Shown here piece after piece: positions 6,709 through 14,574 of a stretch of DNA of 64,000 nucleotides. The position numbers and the translations under genes are program-made. Origin of the DNA: Paracholeplasma manati. GTDB taxonomy: Bacteria > Bacillota_I > Bacilli_A > Acholeplasmatales > UBA5453. The notes below the pieces were generated by a model, which was given only the letters and a program-made list of their open reading frames with translations, made no database searches and had not been told where the DNA came from. Location of the stretch: NCBI RefSeq assembly GCF_025742995.1, contig NZ_JAOVQM010000003.1:124001-188000 (forward strand), written 5' to 3'. Numbering within the stretch: the first letter of the stretch is position 1; each line of letters begins with the position of its first letter.

Positions 6709-9219
6709 ATGGGAACGATTAATAAATACAATTTAAAGGGATTCAATGGGTACTATTTCCCGCTTTTCAATAAGACGGGATTCATGTCATATGTCACGCC
6801 AACACTCTCAGGCGATATCAAATTAGACTATCATCATTATGTCACTGAACCTTTCTCGGAAAAAGATTTGGTCAACAGTCTTTTTTCGCGTAATATCATT
6901 TTTAGTGTCGATGGCAAATCATACCATCTAAACGGCAATACTGCTTTACAACAAAATGATTCGATTGATTTGGAAGTAGGTCCACTTTATCAAATCGTCA
7001 CACGTAAAAATAAGGCACATCAAATCGAAATCACGTCATTTATTGTGAATGATGAACCGATTGAAGTCCATCAAGTGGTTTTCACCAATCTTAAAAAATC
7101 TGCCGTAGAACTGAAGGTTTTAACGGCATCACCGTTATATGGTAGAAGTGCAGATAATCTTCGAGACCACCGTCATGTAACATCTTTATTGAATCGTGTT
7201 TGGGTGAAAGACCATTTAATTCAACTCAATCCAACATTGTCATTTGATGAACGTGGTCATAAACCCAATGATGTTTTTTATGGTTTTCATGCGAAATCAG
7301 AGGATTTAAAGATTGAAGCGTATTATCCTTCATTAGATGAATTCATTGGTAACGGCAATTTACTATTCCCAAAACCACGTCAAGCATCCAATGTTGGTGA
7401 CTGTGTCGAAGGCTATGAAGCCATGGGTGGTATACAATTTGAGACCGTCAACGTTCTACCAAATGCATCAGTTACACTTTACATGGGTTTTTCTGCGAGT
7501 TATGAAGATGAACTGGCAAGCTTGAATCGATTCTTAAACAAAAAAGCATTTAACCAAGCTTTCGAAGCCTCTAAAACGTACTGGCTCGATGAAGTATCGA
7601 GACTCCAATTTACTTACGGCAGTGCTTCTAAAACCGCTTTACTCGATATGGTTGCTATCCAACCCATTCTCAGACGTTTCTTTGGCAATTCCTATATGCC
7701 ACACCATGACTATGGTAAAGGCGGTAAGGGATGGCGTGATCTATGGCAAGATTTATTGTCATTAATCATGTACAATGACCCAACCGTCAAAGAATCCTTA
7801 GTCAATAACTTCGCTGGTATTCGTATCGATGGTTCTAACGCAACCATCATTGGATCCAAAAAAGGTGAGTTTAAAGCCGATCGAAACAACATCGTGCGTG
7901 TTTGGAGCGACCACGGTGCGTGGCCACTCATCACCACACTCATGTATGTGCATGAAACCGGGGATTTGGACTTCTTGTGGATCAATACCCCTTATTTCGA
8001 CGATCAATTCACACATTACACCAAACAAACCAAACAAAACTTCCCTAAAGATTACGTCTTAAGGGTTAACAATCAACCTTATCAAGGCACCATTTACGAA
8101 CACTTACTTCTAGAAAACGTGGTCGCGGCACTGAATATTGGTGAACAAGGTTTTATCAAACTAGAGGATGCTGACTGGAACGATGGTCTCGATATGGCAA
8201 CCAAACGAGGGGAAACATTGGCGTTCACCCATTTCTACGCGAATAACCTCCGTATGTTGGCTGAAATTTTAGAAGTTTCCAATCAACCTCAAATTACCTT
8301 ATTCAAATCCTTGGCTGAACTCAGCTTGAATGTCCATAAACATGCGAATTTAGAAAGATTCTTTGATGATGTTCGTCAGTTCCATGGAGAAGTTGTATCT
8401 GCGGATACACAAGCATTGATTCGTGCCCTCAAAGCGAAAGCCAAAGCCATGATTAAACACTTAGAATCCTTTGGGGTTCATCCGAATGGGGCATTACAAT
8501 CCTATATTGATAATGATGGTTTATTCTTAGACCGTAAAGATACGTTGTCCTTAACTGGTCAAGCCATGGCATTATTGTCTGAAACTGTATCTAAAAAACG
8601 AGCAGCGCGTATCGCCATCGAAACGAAGAAAGCTTTATTTGACGCCAACATTGGTGGTTATAAACTCAATTCCAATTTCAATGAAGTCAAACTCAACATG
8701 GGTAGAGCCTATGGTTTTGCTTATGGCCATAAAGAAAACGGCGCTGTGTTCTCACACATGGCTGTGATGTATGCCTATGGGTTATACCAATATGATTTGG
8801 TAGCCTATGGTCATCAAGCCATCAACGCACTCATGAACCGCGCGATACACAAGGATGCGAATATGCTGGCAGGTATCCCTGAGTACTTCACACCTAAAGG
8901 GGAAGGTAAGTACAGTTATTTAACAGGTTCCGCTTCTTGGCTATTGAAATTGCTTAGGACGGAAGTCTTTGGTATTCAAATGCATTTAGGTACACTCACC
9001 CTCCATCCAAAACTCATGAAATCCGATTTCATCGATGGTAAAGCTTCGATTGAAACTTATTTGTTTGGACAAAAGAGACGTATTACCTATCATAACCCTA
9101 AAGGCTTGTCCTATGGTAAATACGAGATTAGAAGCATCCACATGAACCAACGTTTGGTACCAAACTACTTTGTTGAACTCGAAGGCGATTTGGAGGTGCT
9201 TTTAGATGAAAGGTATTGA
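6709..9219 (+). CDS. GH94-family beta-glucan disaccharide phosphorylase (laminaribiose phosphorylase candidate)
   Basis: Inverting phosphorylase that would split a beta-glucoside with phosphate to give alpha-glucose-1-phosphate. The 836 residues have the GH94 plan: an N-terminal beta-supersandwich (about 1-270), a helical linker, an (alpha/alpha)6 barrel (about 310-740) and a C-terminal beta layer. The barrel contains GKGGKGWRDLWQD and EDADWNDGLDM; Asp492 in DWND is the expected general acid by comparison with cellobiose phosphorylase. GHKENGAVFSH near residue 678 matches the phosphate-site region. There is no signal peptide, so it is cytosolic. Neighbouring GH16 genes point to beta-1,3-glucosides, and a GH94 laminaribiose phosphorylase is known from Acholeplasma laidlawii, but cellobiose or another linkage cannot be excluded from sequence. 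Confidence 0.85.
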   Translation: MGTINKYNLKGFNGYYFPLFNKTGFMSYVTPTLSGDIKLDYHHYVTEPFSEKDLVNSLFSRNIIFSVDGKSYHLNGNTALQQNDSIDLEVGPLYQIVTRKNKAHQIEITSFIVNDEPIEVHQVVFTNLKKSAVELKVLTASPLYGRSADNLRDHRHVTSLLNRVWVKDHLIQLNPTLSFDERGHKPNDVFYGFHAKSEDLKIEAYYPSLDEFIGNGNLLFPKPRQASNVGDCVEGYEAMGGIQFETVNVLPNASVTLYMGFSASYEDELASLNRFLNKKAFNQAFEASKTYWLDEVSRLQFTYGSASKTALLDMVAIQPILRRFFGNSYMPHHDYGKGGKGWRDLWQDLLSLIMYNDPTVKESLVNNFAGIRIDGSNATIIGSKKGEFKADRNNIVRVWSDHGAWPLITTLMYVHETGDLDFLWINTPYFDDQFTHYTKQTKQNFPKDYVLRVNNQPYQGTIYEHLLLENVVAALNIGEQGFIKLEDADWNDGLDMATKRGETLAFTHFYANNLRMLAEILEVSNQPQITLFKSLAELSLNVHKHANLERFFDDVRQFHGEVVSADTQALIRALKAKAKAMIKHLESFGVHPNGALQSYIDNDGLFLDRKDTLSLTGQAMALLSETVSKKRAARIAIETKKALFDANIGGYKLNSNFNEVKLNMGRAYGFAYGHKENGAVFSHMAVMYAYGLYQYDLVAYGHQAINALMNRAIHKDANMLAGIPEYFTPKGEGKYSYLTGSASWLLKLLRTEVFGIQMHLGTLTLHPKLMKSDFIDGKASIETYLFGQKRRITYHNPKGLSYGKYEIRSIHMNQRLVPNYFVELEGDLEVLLDERY

Positions 9220-9610
9220 AATCCATCAATTTAATGGCATTGGGTATCAAAAATTATTTCATTTTCAATCTTGGCGCATAGCGATACTCAATTATATCGA
9301 TGAATTGTTGCCGGAAAACATCCATCGTTTTCAAGCCCATAATTTAACCGATGAGGCTTTTGTGTTACTCGAAGGTGCTTGTACATTATTCATCTATGAA
9401 GATGATCAAATCGTGCCTATCCACATGGAAAAGCATCAAATTTATAACATTAAAAAAGGGGTATTTCATTCACATACCCTATCTAAAACATGCAAATTAT
9501 TGATCATTGAAGAAGAAAATACATCGGATGATAATTCACCGATGATGTACTTAACATTAGAACAACGCAATCAATTGGTTGCATTAGCGAGGTTAAATCA
9601 TGGCTTATAA
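9206..9610 (+). CDS. Small cupin-like protein in the glucan operon
   Basis: A 134-residue soluble protein with a single beta-barrel pattern resembling cupins: FQAHNLTDEAFVLLEGACTLF forms the first motif region and HQIYNIKKGVFHSHTL the second. Several His/Glu positions might bind a metal or sugar. Its function is unknown; small cupins in sugar loci are often epimerases, isomerases or ligand sensors. The ATG lies 14 nt inside the end of the GH94 gene with GGAGGTG 7 nt upstream, and its own end overlaps the start of the next gene by 11 nt, so all are translationally linked. The tight linkage argues for a role in beta-glucan metabolism. Confidence 0.72.
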   Translation: MKGIEIHQFNGIGYQKLFHFQSWRIAILNYIDELLPENIHRFQAHNLTDEAFVLLEGACTLFIYEDDQIVPIHMEKHQIYNIKKGVFHSHTLSKTCKLLIIEEENTSDDNSPMMYLTLEQRNQLVALARLNHGL

Positions 9611-10334
9611 ATTATTGTGGCAAGACGTTTTTAATCAAGATGGTAAACCCGATGAATCGATTTGGGTCTATGAAACGGGTGGTCACGGTTTTGGTAATGG
9701 GGAAGCTCAGTACTATACCGACCGTCTCGAAAATGCGTTTGTCAAAGATGGGATTTTGAATATTGTTGCATACAAAGAAGATTATCAAAAGAACCACTAT
9801 ACCTCTGCGAAACTGACGACTTATGGAAAAAAATCCATTTTATTTGGGCGTGTTGAGGTATCCGCTAAACTCCCTTTGGGTCATGGCACTTGGCCAGCCA
9901 TATGGTTATTATCTGACGCATTTAAAGCAGGTACATCTTGGCCACTTTGTGGTGAAATTGATTTGATGGAACACGTGGGACATCACCCTGGGTTCGTTCA
10001 TTTCTCATTACATTCTAAAAGTTATAACCATTTAAATCACCTTCAACCTACCCACATCGTTGAAGATATGAATCTCACCGAAGGGTTCCATGAGTATGCA
10101 TTTGAATGGGATGAAACAGAATTGCGTTTCTTCATTGATCAAAAACACCATGTCACCTTCCATAAAGGGGATGAACATCGATTGACAGATATTGGCGGTT
10201 GGCCATTCCATCAGCCATTCTACCTTATATTGAATTTAGCCTTGGGCGGTTGGTGGGGCGGTAAAATCGATGATTCGATATTTCCTGTCACCATGCAATT
10301 CAAATACGTCAAAGTATACGAAAGGATTGGATAG
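9600..10334 (+). CDS. Cytosolic GH16 beta-glucanase (laminarinase type)
   Basis: Retaining endo-beta-glucanase with a beta-jelly-roll fold. The GH16 catalytic signature GEIDLMEH is present: Glu119 (nucleophile), Asp121 and Glu124 (acid/base). The cleft residues GHGTWPAIWLL and the C-terminal NLALGGWWGG are also typical. At 244 residues it is a bare catalytic domain without signal peptide or lipobox, so it should act inside the cell on imported oligosaccharides. The extra Met between Asp and the second Glu is the laminarinase-type spacing, as opposed to the licheninase type. It overlaps the cupin gene by 11 nt and lies 2 nt before the LacI gene. It is paralogous to the GH16 genes at 29853 and 31669. 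Confidence 0.9.
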   Translation: MAYKLLWQDVFNQDGKPDESIWVYETGGHGFGNGEAQYYTDRLENAFVKDGILNIVAYKEDYQKNHYTSAKLTTYGKKSILFGRVEVSAKLPLGHGTWPAIWLLSDAFKAGTSWPLCGEIDLMEHVGHHPGFVHFSLHSKSYNHLNHLQPTHIVEDMNLTEGFHEYAFEWDETELRFFIDQKHHVTFHKGDEHRLTDIGGWPFHQPFYLILNLALGGWWGGKIDDSIFPVTMQFKYVKVYERIG

Positions 10335-10336
10335 TT

Positions 10337-11344
10337 TTGAAAAGAACCATTTATACGATTGCTTCAGAGCTTGGCTTATCCCCTGGTACCATTTCGAAAG
10401 TCATCAATCGTACCGGGAACGTCTCTGAGGAAACCCGTGAACGTGTCCTAGCCCACATCAAAGAAGTTGGGTATGTACCGGTTACGTCAGCACGCATGTT
10501 AAAATCCAAACGCAGCTATACCATTGGTGTCGTCTTTTCTGAAGATCTACACATTGGTCTAGAACACCCGTTCTTTTCCTCCATTCTTCAACATTTTAAA
10601 AACTATGTTGAGAATGAAGGCTATGAATTGTCTTTTATTGTGTCTAAATTAGGCAATAACCGTATGAGTTATTATGAATGGTGTATGAATAAAAAAGTCG
10701 ATGGGGTTTACATTGTGGTCGGTGACTATGGCGATGAAGGGCTATATGAACTCGCGAAGAAGCATATCCCATGCGTTTCCACCGATATCCTCATTCCGGG
10801 TATCCATTCCATCATTTCAGACAATATCATGGGTATTCAAGTGAGTTTAGATCATTTATATCATACCAATCGGTTAAAATCTGTTGGTCTAATTGCAGGA
10901 CCACAACAATCCAAAGCTTTTTTTGAACGTTATGAAGCGTTTAAAGCATATCACGCTGAACATCAGTTGCCGATTCGACCAGAACATGTCGTATTCGCAG
11001 AATCATTTGGGTTCACCTCGGGGTATCAGGCCGCATTAAAACTGATTGAAAACCCACTACCCGAAGGCTTATTGGTTGGTTCAGATGATATTGCTTTAGG
11101 TGTCCTTAAAGCATTCAAAGATAAAGGCATTCGAATTCCACAAGACATCCAAATCATCGGATACGATGATATCGCATTCGCAAAACACTTCACACCTGCC
11201 TTAACCACTGTAAAACAGGACCGTGAATTGATCGCCACCACAGCAGCGAAGAAGCTTTTACAACTGATCAATAATCCGAACATAAAAGTCGAAGAAGTGA
11301 TTCGAATACCAGTAGAACTGGTGCTTCGAGATACGACTCGATAA
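10337..11344 (+). CDS. LacI/GalR-family transcriptional regulator of the glucan locus
   Basis: A 335-residue sugar-responsive DNA-binding protein. The N-terminal helix-turn-helix reads IYTIASELGLSPGTISKVIN, followed by a hinge helix with SARMLKSKR and a periplasmic-binding-type effector domain (about 62-335) with TIGVVFSED, SVGLIAG and the IPQDIQIIGYDDI region. The start is a TTG at 10337, three bases after the GH16 stop, with AAAGGATTGG upstream; no suitable ATG exists nearby. It is the last gene of unit A, so it would be autoregulated through the operator at 6676. The same motif twice before unit B makes it the likely local repressor, induced by an oligosaccharide; the ligand is unknown. 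Confidence 0.88.
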   Translation: MKRTIYTIASELGLSPGTISKVINRTGNVSEETRERVLAHIKEVGYVPVTSARMLKSKRSYTIGVVFSEDLHIGLEHPFFSSILQHFKNYVENEGYELSFIVSKLGNNRMSYYEWCMNKKVDGVYIVVGDYGDEGLYELAKKHIPCVSTDILIPGIHSIISDNIMGIQVSLDHLYHTNRLKSVGLIAGPQQSKAFFERYEAFKAYHAEHQLPIRPEHVVFAESFGFTSGYQAALKLIENPLPEGLLVGSDDIALGVLKAFKDKGIRIPQDIQIIGYDDIAFAKHFTPALTTVKQDRELIATTAAKKLLQLINNPNIKVEEVIRIPVELVLRDTTR

Positions 11345-11361
11345 AACAGAAACAAAAATGC

Positions 11362-11393
11362 TTGTAAACGATTACACATTGTGATATTATAAT
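11362..11393 (+). promoter_or_regulatory. Promoter of glucan unit B
   Basis: TTGTAA (11362-11367) lies 17 bp before TATTAT (11385-11390) and 20 bp before the better hexamer TATAAT (11388-11393). The -35 overlaps the cre-like site, and operator copy 2 starts 13 bp beyond the -10. Confidence 0.55.
11363..11376 (+). promoter_or_regulatory. cre-like palindrome at the unit B promoter
   Basis: TGTAAACGATTACA fits the Bacillota catabolite-responsive element consensus (TGTNANCGNTNNCA). It overlaps the putative -35 region of unit B, so a CcpA-like protein could repress it. It also resembles a generic LacI-family site, so the binding protein is uncertain. Confidence 0.55.
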
Positions 11394-11406
11394 TATATGG
11401 AAAGTG

Positions 11407-11420
11407 AGAAACCGATTTCC
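11407..11420 (+). promoter_or_regulatory. LacI-type operator, copy 2
   Basis: AGAAACCGATTTCC, identical to copy 3 over 14 nt and to copy 1 over 13 nt. It lies just downstream of the unit B -10 element. Confidence 0.8.
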
Positions 11421-11481
11421 TAAAATATGTAAGCGTTTTTAATAAAGGTGGCACAGGGTGCACCCTTTAATTGTTAAATTA

Positions 11482-11495
11482 AGAAACCGATTTCC
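11482..11495 (+). promoter_or_regulatory. LacI-type operator, copy 3, abutting the ribosome site
   Basis: AGAAACCGATTTCC ends one base before the GGAGG ribosome site of the phosphorylase gene. It is 75 bp from copy 2 (about seven helical turns), a spacing that could allow a DNA loop or a roadblock. Confidence 0.78.
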
Positions 11496-11505
11496 GGAGG
11501 ACAAA

Positions 11506-14500
11506 ATGAAGTCGAATCAACACACCACTTTCATTCAAAAGAATTATCAAAAACAAAAACCATTCTCATCTTTTTTACCGGGGATTGCAGGTAAAAAGGG
11601 GATTCCATTATGGAGTTTTTATGTAAATAGAGGTCAAGTCATCACCAGTTTTGGTCGACGTGACAAGAATGGTGCAATCTTAGAGTTTTTCCCAGCCAAC
11701 GCGGCTTATATGTACACCAAAACGATTGGATTTAGAACATTCATTCGTGTCGACGGGATCATCTATGAATTTTTCAAAGAAGATGGTCTAAATCAAACGC
11801 TTTATGTTGAACGCGATTCGGTGTCTATTTCAGAAGTCAATGAAGCCATTCAGGTCAAAGTGACGGTTAAATACTTCACCTTACCAAATGAAAAGATTGG
11901 CGCACTCGTTCGAAAAGTAACCTTTGAAAACTTATCCTTATCCAAGAAACACATAGAAGTCTTGGATGGATTGACACAAATATTGCCTTCAGGGATTGAT
12001 TACGGCGGTTTCAAAGCCATTTCAAACCTATTACAATCTTGGATGGATGTCGATTTTAATCCAGGCTATGCATTTTATAAATTAAGAGCATCTACAGGTG
12101 ACTCGGCAGAAGTCAGTGAAGTCACCGATGGTAATTTCTACATATCTAAATTAGAAAACGAAACCGTGAAGATCATCGCGGATACAAAATTGGTATTTGA
12201 TACCGATACATCATTCTCTAAACCTTATGGCTTTATGTACCATGGGTATGACGCATTCAAAGATAAACCTCAAGTCGTTGTAAACCAAGTACCGTGTGCT
12301 TTCAGTTTATTTGCATGCGAGCTAGACAAAGTCGTGACATTGAATACCTTGGTTGGTTATACATCCGATAAAAATTTACTCGACGAATACGTCGAAAAAC
12401 TCAATACCAGTTATCTCATGTCAAAAGACAAAGAGAACAATGAGTTACACCGTGAATTAACCAGTGCCATTGATACCGAAACGGCAGAACCACTGTTTGA
12501 TGCGTATTTAAAACAATGTTACTTAGATAACTTGTTGCGTGGTGGTGAACCGTTCCCGATTGAAACCAAATCAGGGGTAGCCAGCTATCACTTATTCAGT
12601 CGCAAACATGGTGACTTAGAAAGAGATTATAATTTCTTCGTCATTGAACCTGAGTATTATTCTCAAGGCAATGGTAACTTTAGAGACGTTTTACAAAACA
12701 GACGCAGTGATACCTTATTCCATAGTTTCGTTAAGGACCACAACCTATGGCACTTCGCTTCATTGATCAGCGCTGATGGTTATAACCCATTATCGATTGA
12801 AGGTATTCAATTCGAATATCAAGGTAAAGTCGTTTATAAGGGACTGGATGGTTTCATTGAAAAACCATTTACCCCAGGTTCGATTTATAAAAAGTTAATC
12901 GACCTTGGTTATGATGATGAACAAGCTGAAAATACAATGAAGGTGATTTTAAAAGAATCTACCCCAAACATCAAAGCAAGTTTCGGTGAAGGTTATTGGA
13001 ATGACCACTTCACTTACATCTATGATTTGATTGAAGGATATCTCGATATTTATCCTGAAACAGAACAAGCGTTGTTGTTTGAAAAGAAAGTGTATCGTTT
13101 CTTTGATAACCATACCGATGTCTTACCGAGAAGTGAAAAGACCGTTTTAACCAAAGATGGTAAAGTTAGACAATATGGCGCACTTGCACATCATCATGGG
13201 CATTCAGACTGGTTACTCATTCAAAATAAACCGGTTGAAGTCACTTTAGCGTCTAAACTGCTCACCCTTGTATTGAATAAATATGGATTATTAGACCCCG
13301 CTGGTATTGGTTTATCGTATGACGCGAACAAACCTGGCTGGAACGACGCGATGAATGGTTTACCTGGTTTGTTCGGTTCAGGCGTTTCTGAGATGTTTGA
13401 ATTAAAGCGTTTAAACCAATATGTCTTGAATGCTTTCAAACAACATCCAGCGAACCACATCGAAGTATTGACACCTCTGGTTGATTTAATTCGTGCCTAT
13501 GAATCGCTCCAAGGCGAAGGCCACCAACTTTGGGATCAAAGAACCACCGCATTAGAAACCTATCGTGAAGCTTTAAAACAACCATTATCGTTAAGCTGGA
13601 TCGATACCAAAGCCGCTGTTCGTGTATTAGAAAGAATTCAAGCGGATTTGGAAGTTGCAGAAAGAAGAGCCCATGAGATTGACCCAGTATACCCAACCTA
13701 CCTCACTTATGAAGCGGTTAGATATGAGCCCATTTTAGACAATGGTCAACCTAAGATTGGTAATTACAAACTACCATTGGTTAAAGTACTCGAGTTTAAG
13801 ATGAACCCAATCCCGGCATTCTTAGAAGCACCTGCACGTTATTTAAAACAAACCAAAGATGTCGCACAAGCTAGAGCCTTATATCAAACGATTAAAGGTA
13901 CGGAATTGTATGATGCTAAGATGAAGTTCTATCAAACCAGTGTTTCACTCGATGCGTATTCCAATGAGATTGGACGTATCCGTGCATTCACCAAGGGTTG
14001 GTTAGAAAGAGAATCGAACTTCTTGCACATGACTTATAAGTATTTGCTCGGGTTGTTAAAAGCTGGTCTTTATGATGAGTTCTACAATGAAATGGATACC
14101 AATATGGTTTGCTTCATGGACCCAGAGGTCTATGGCCGCTCACCACTTGAAAACTCCAGTTTCATCGCCACCTCAACCAACCCAGATCCGAAAAAGCATG
14201 GTCAAGGGTTCGTATCTAGATTGTCTGGTTCAACCGCGGAAATGTTGTCGATGTATAAAGAGATGTTTATCGGTAAACACCCATTCACCGTTGTCGACAA
14301 TCAATTGGTTCTATCATTCAAGCCAGTCTTGAACAAACGATTCTTTAAAGAAGGCAAAGTATCCTTTAAATTCTTTAATACAAAAGTCACTTATATCAAC
14401 CCACTCGGATTGAATACGTATGACAAAGCAGCACGCATCACCGATATTGAAGTCATCGATGCATTCGGTTCACACTGGATCAAAGGTGATCAATTGACCC

Positions 14501-14574
14501 AATTGGCATCAAATGTTCGCTCCGGCGGCATTGATCAAATAAATGTATACATAAATAGGGAGGAAGCCAAATGA
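11506..14574 (+). CDS. Large beta-1,3-glucan phosphorylase candidate (GH149/GH161-like, GH94-related)
   Basis: A 1022-residue cytosolic protein distantly related to GH94. An N-terminal block with FLPGIAGKKGIPLW and YVNRGQVITSFG resembles large beta-1,3-glucan phosphorylases rather than cellobiose phosphorylase. The barrel contains KPGWNDAMNGLPGLFGSG, in which Asp614 is the probable general acid, and near the C-terminus DPEVYGRSPLENSSFI. I infer GH149 or GH161, both reported to phosphorolyse beta-1,3-oligoglucans, but cannot separate them by eye. The frame is open from 11458, yet ATG at 11506 with GGAGG 5 nt upstream is the start. It heads unit B and overlaps the next gene by 4 nt. Together with the GH94 enzyme it would cover long and short chains. 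Confidence 0.72.
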   Translation: MKSNQHTTFIQKNYQKQKPFSSFLPGIAGKKGIPLWSFYVNRGQVITSFGRRDKNGAILEFFPANAAYMYTKTIGFRTFIRVDGIIYEFFKEDGLNQTLYVERDSVSISEVNEAIQVKVTVKYFTLPNEKIGALVRKVTFENLSLSKKHIEVLDGLTQILPSGIDYGGFKAISNLLQSWMDVDFNPGYAFYKLRASTGDSAEVSEVTDGNFYISKLENETVKIIADTKLVFDTDTSFSKPYGFMYHGYDAFKDKPQVVVNQVPCAFSLFACELDKVVTLNTLVGYTSDKNLLDEYVEKLNTSYLMSKDKENNELHRELTSAIDTETAEPLFDAYLKQCYLDNLLRGGEPFPIETKSGVASYHLFSRKHGDLERDYNFFVIEPEYYSQGNGNFRDVLQNRRSDTLFHSFVKDHNLWHFASLISADGYNPLSIEGIQFEYQGKVVYKGLDGFIEKPFTPGSIYKKLIDLGYDDEQAENTMKVILKESTPNIKASFGEGYWNDHFTYIYDLIEGYLDIYPETEQALLFEKKVYRFFDNHTDVLPRSEKTVLTKDGKVRQYGALAHHHGHSDWLLIQNKPVEVTLASKLLTLVLNKYGLLDPAGIGLSYDANKPGWNDAMNGLPGLFGSGVSEMFELKRLNQYVLNAFKQHPANHIEVLTPLVDLIRAYESLQGEGHQLWDQRTTALETYREALKQPLSLSWIDTKAAVRVLERIQADLEVAERRAHEIDPVYPTYLTYEAVRYEPILDNGQPKIGNYKLPLVKVLEFKMNPIPAFLEAPARYLKQTKDVAQARALYQTIKGTELYDAKMKFYQTSVSLDAYSNEIGRIRAFTKGWLERESNFLHMTYKYLLGLLKAGLYDEFYNEMDTNMVCFMDPEVYGRSPLENSSFIATSTNPDPKKHGQGFVSRLSGSTAEMLSMYKEMFIGKHPFTVVDNQLVLSFKPVLNKRFFKEGKVSFKFFNTKVTYINPLGLNTYDKAARITDIEVIDAFGSHWIKGDQLTQLASNVRSGGIDQINVYINREEAK

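Noticed and set aside
11026-11463. 145-codon minus-strand open frame opposite the LacI gene and unit B promoter
   Set aside because: It is antisense to a clear LacI gene, has no recognisable family pattern, and its start would lie within the unit B control region.
11458-11505. N-terminal extension of the large phosphorylase gene
   Set aside because: The extra 16 codons would include operator copy 3 and the GGAGG ribosome site; ATG 11506 is placed ideally.
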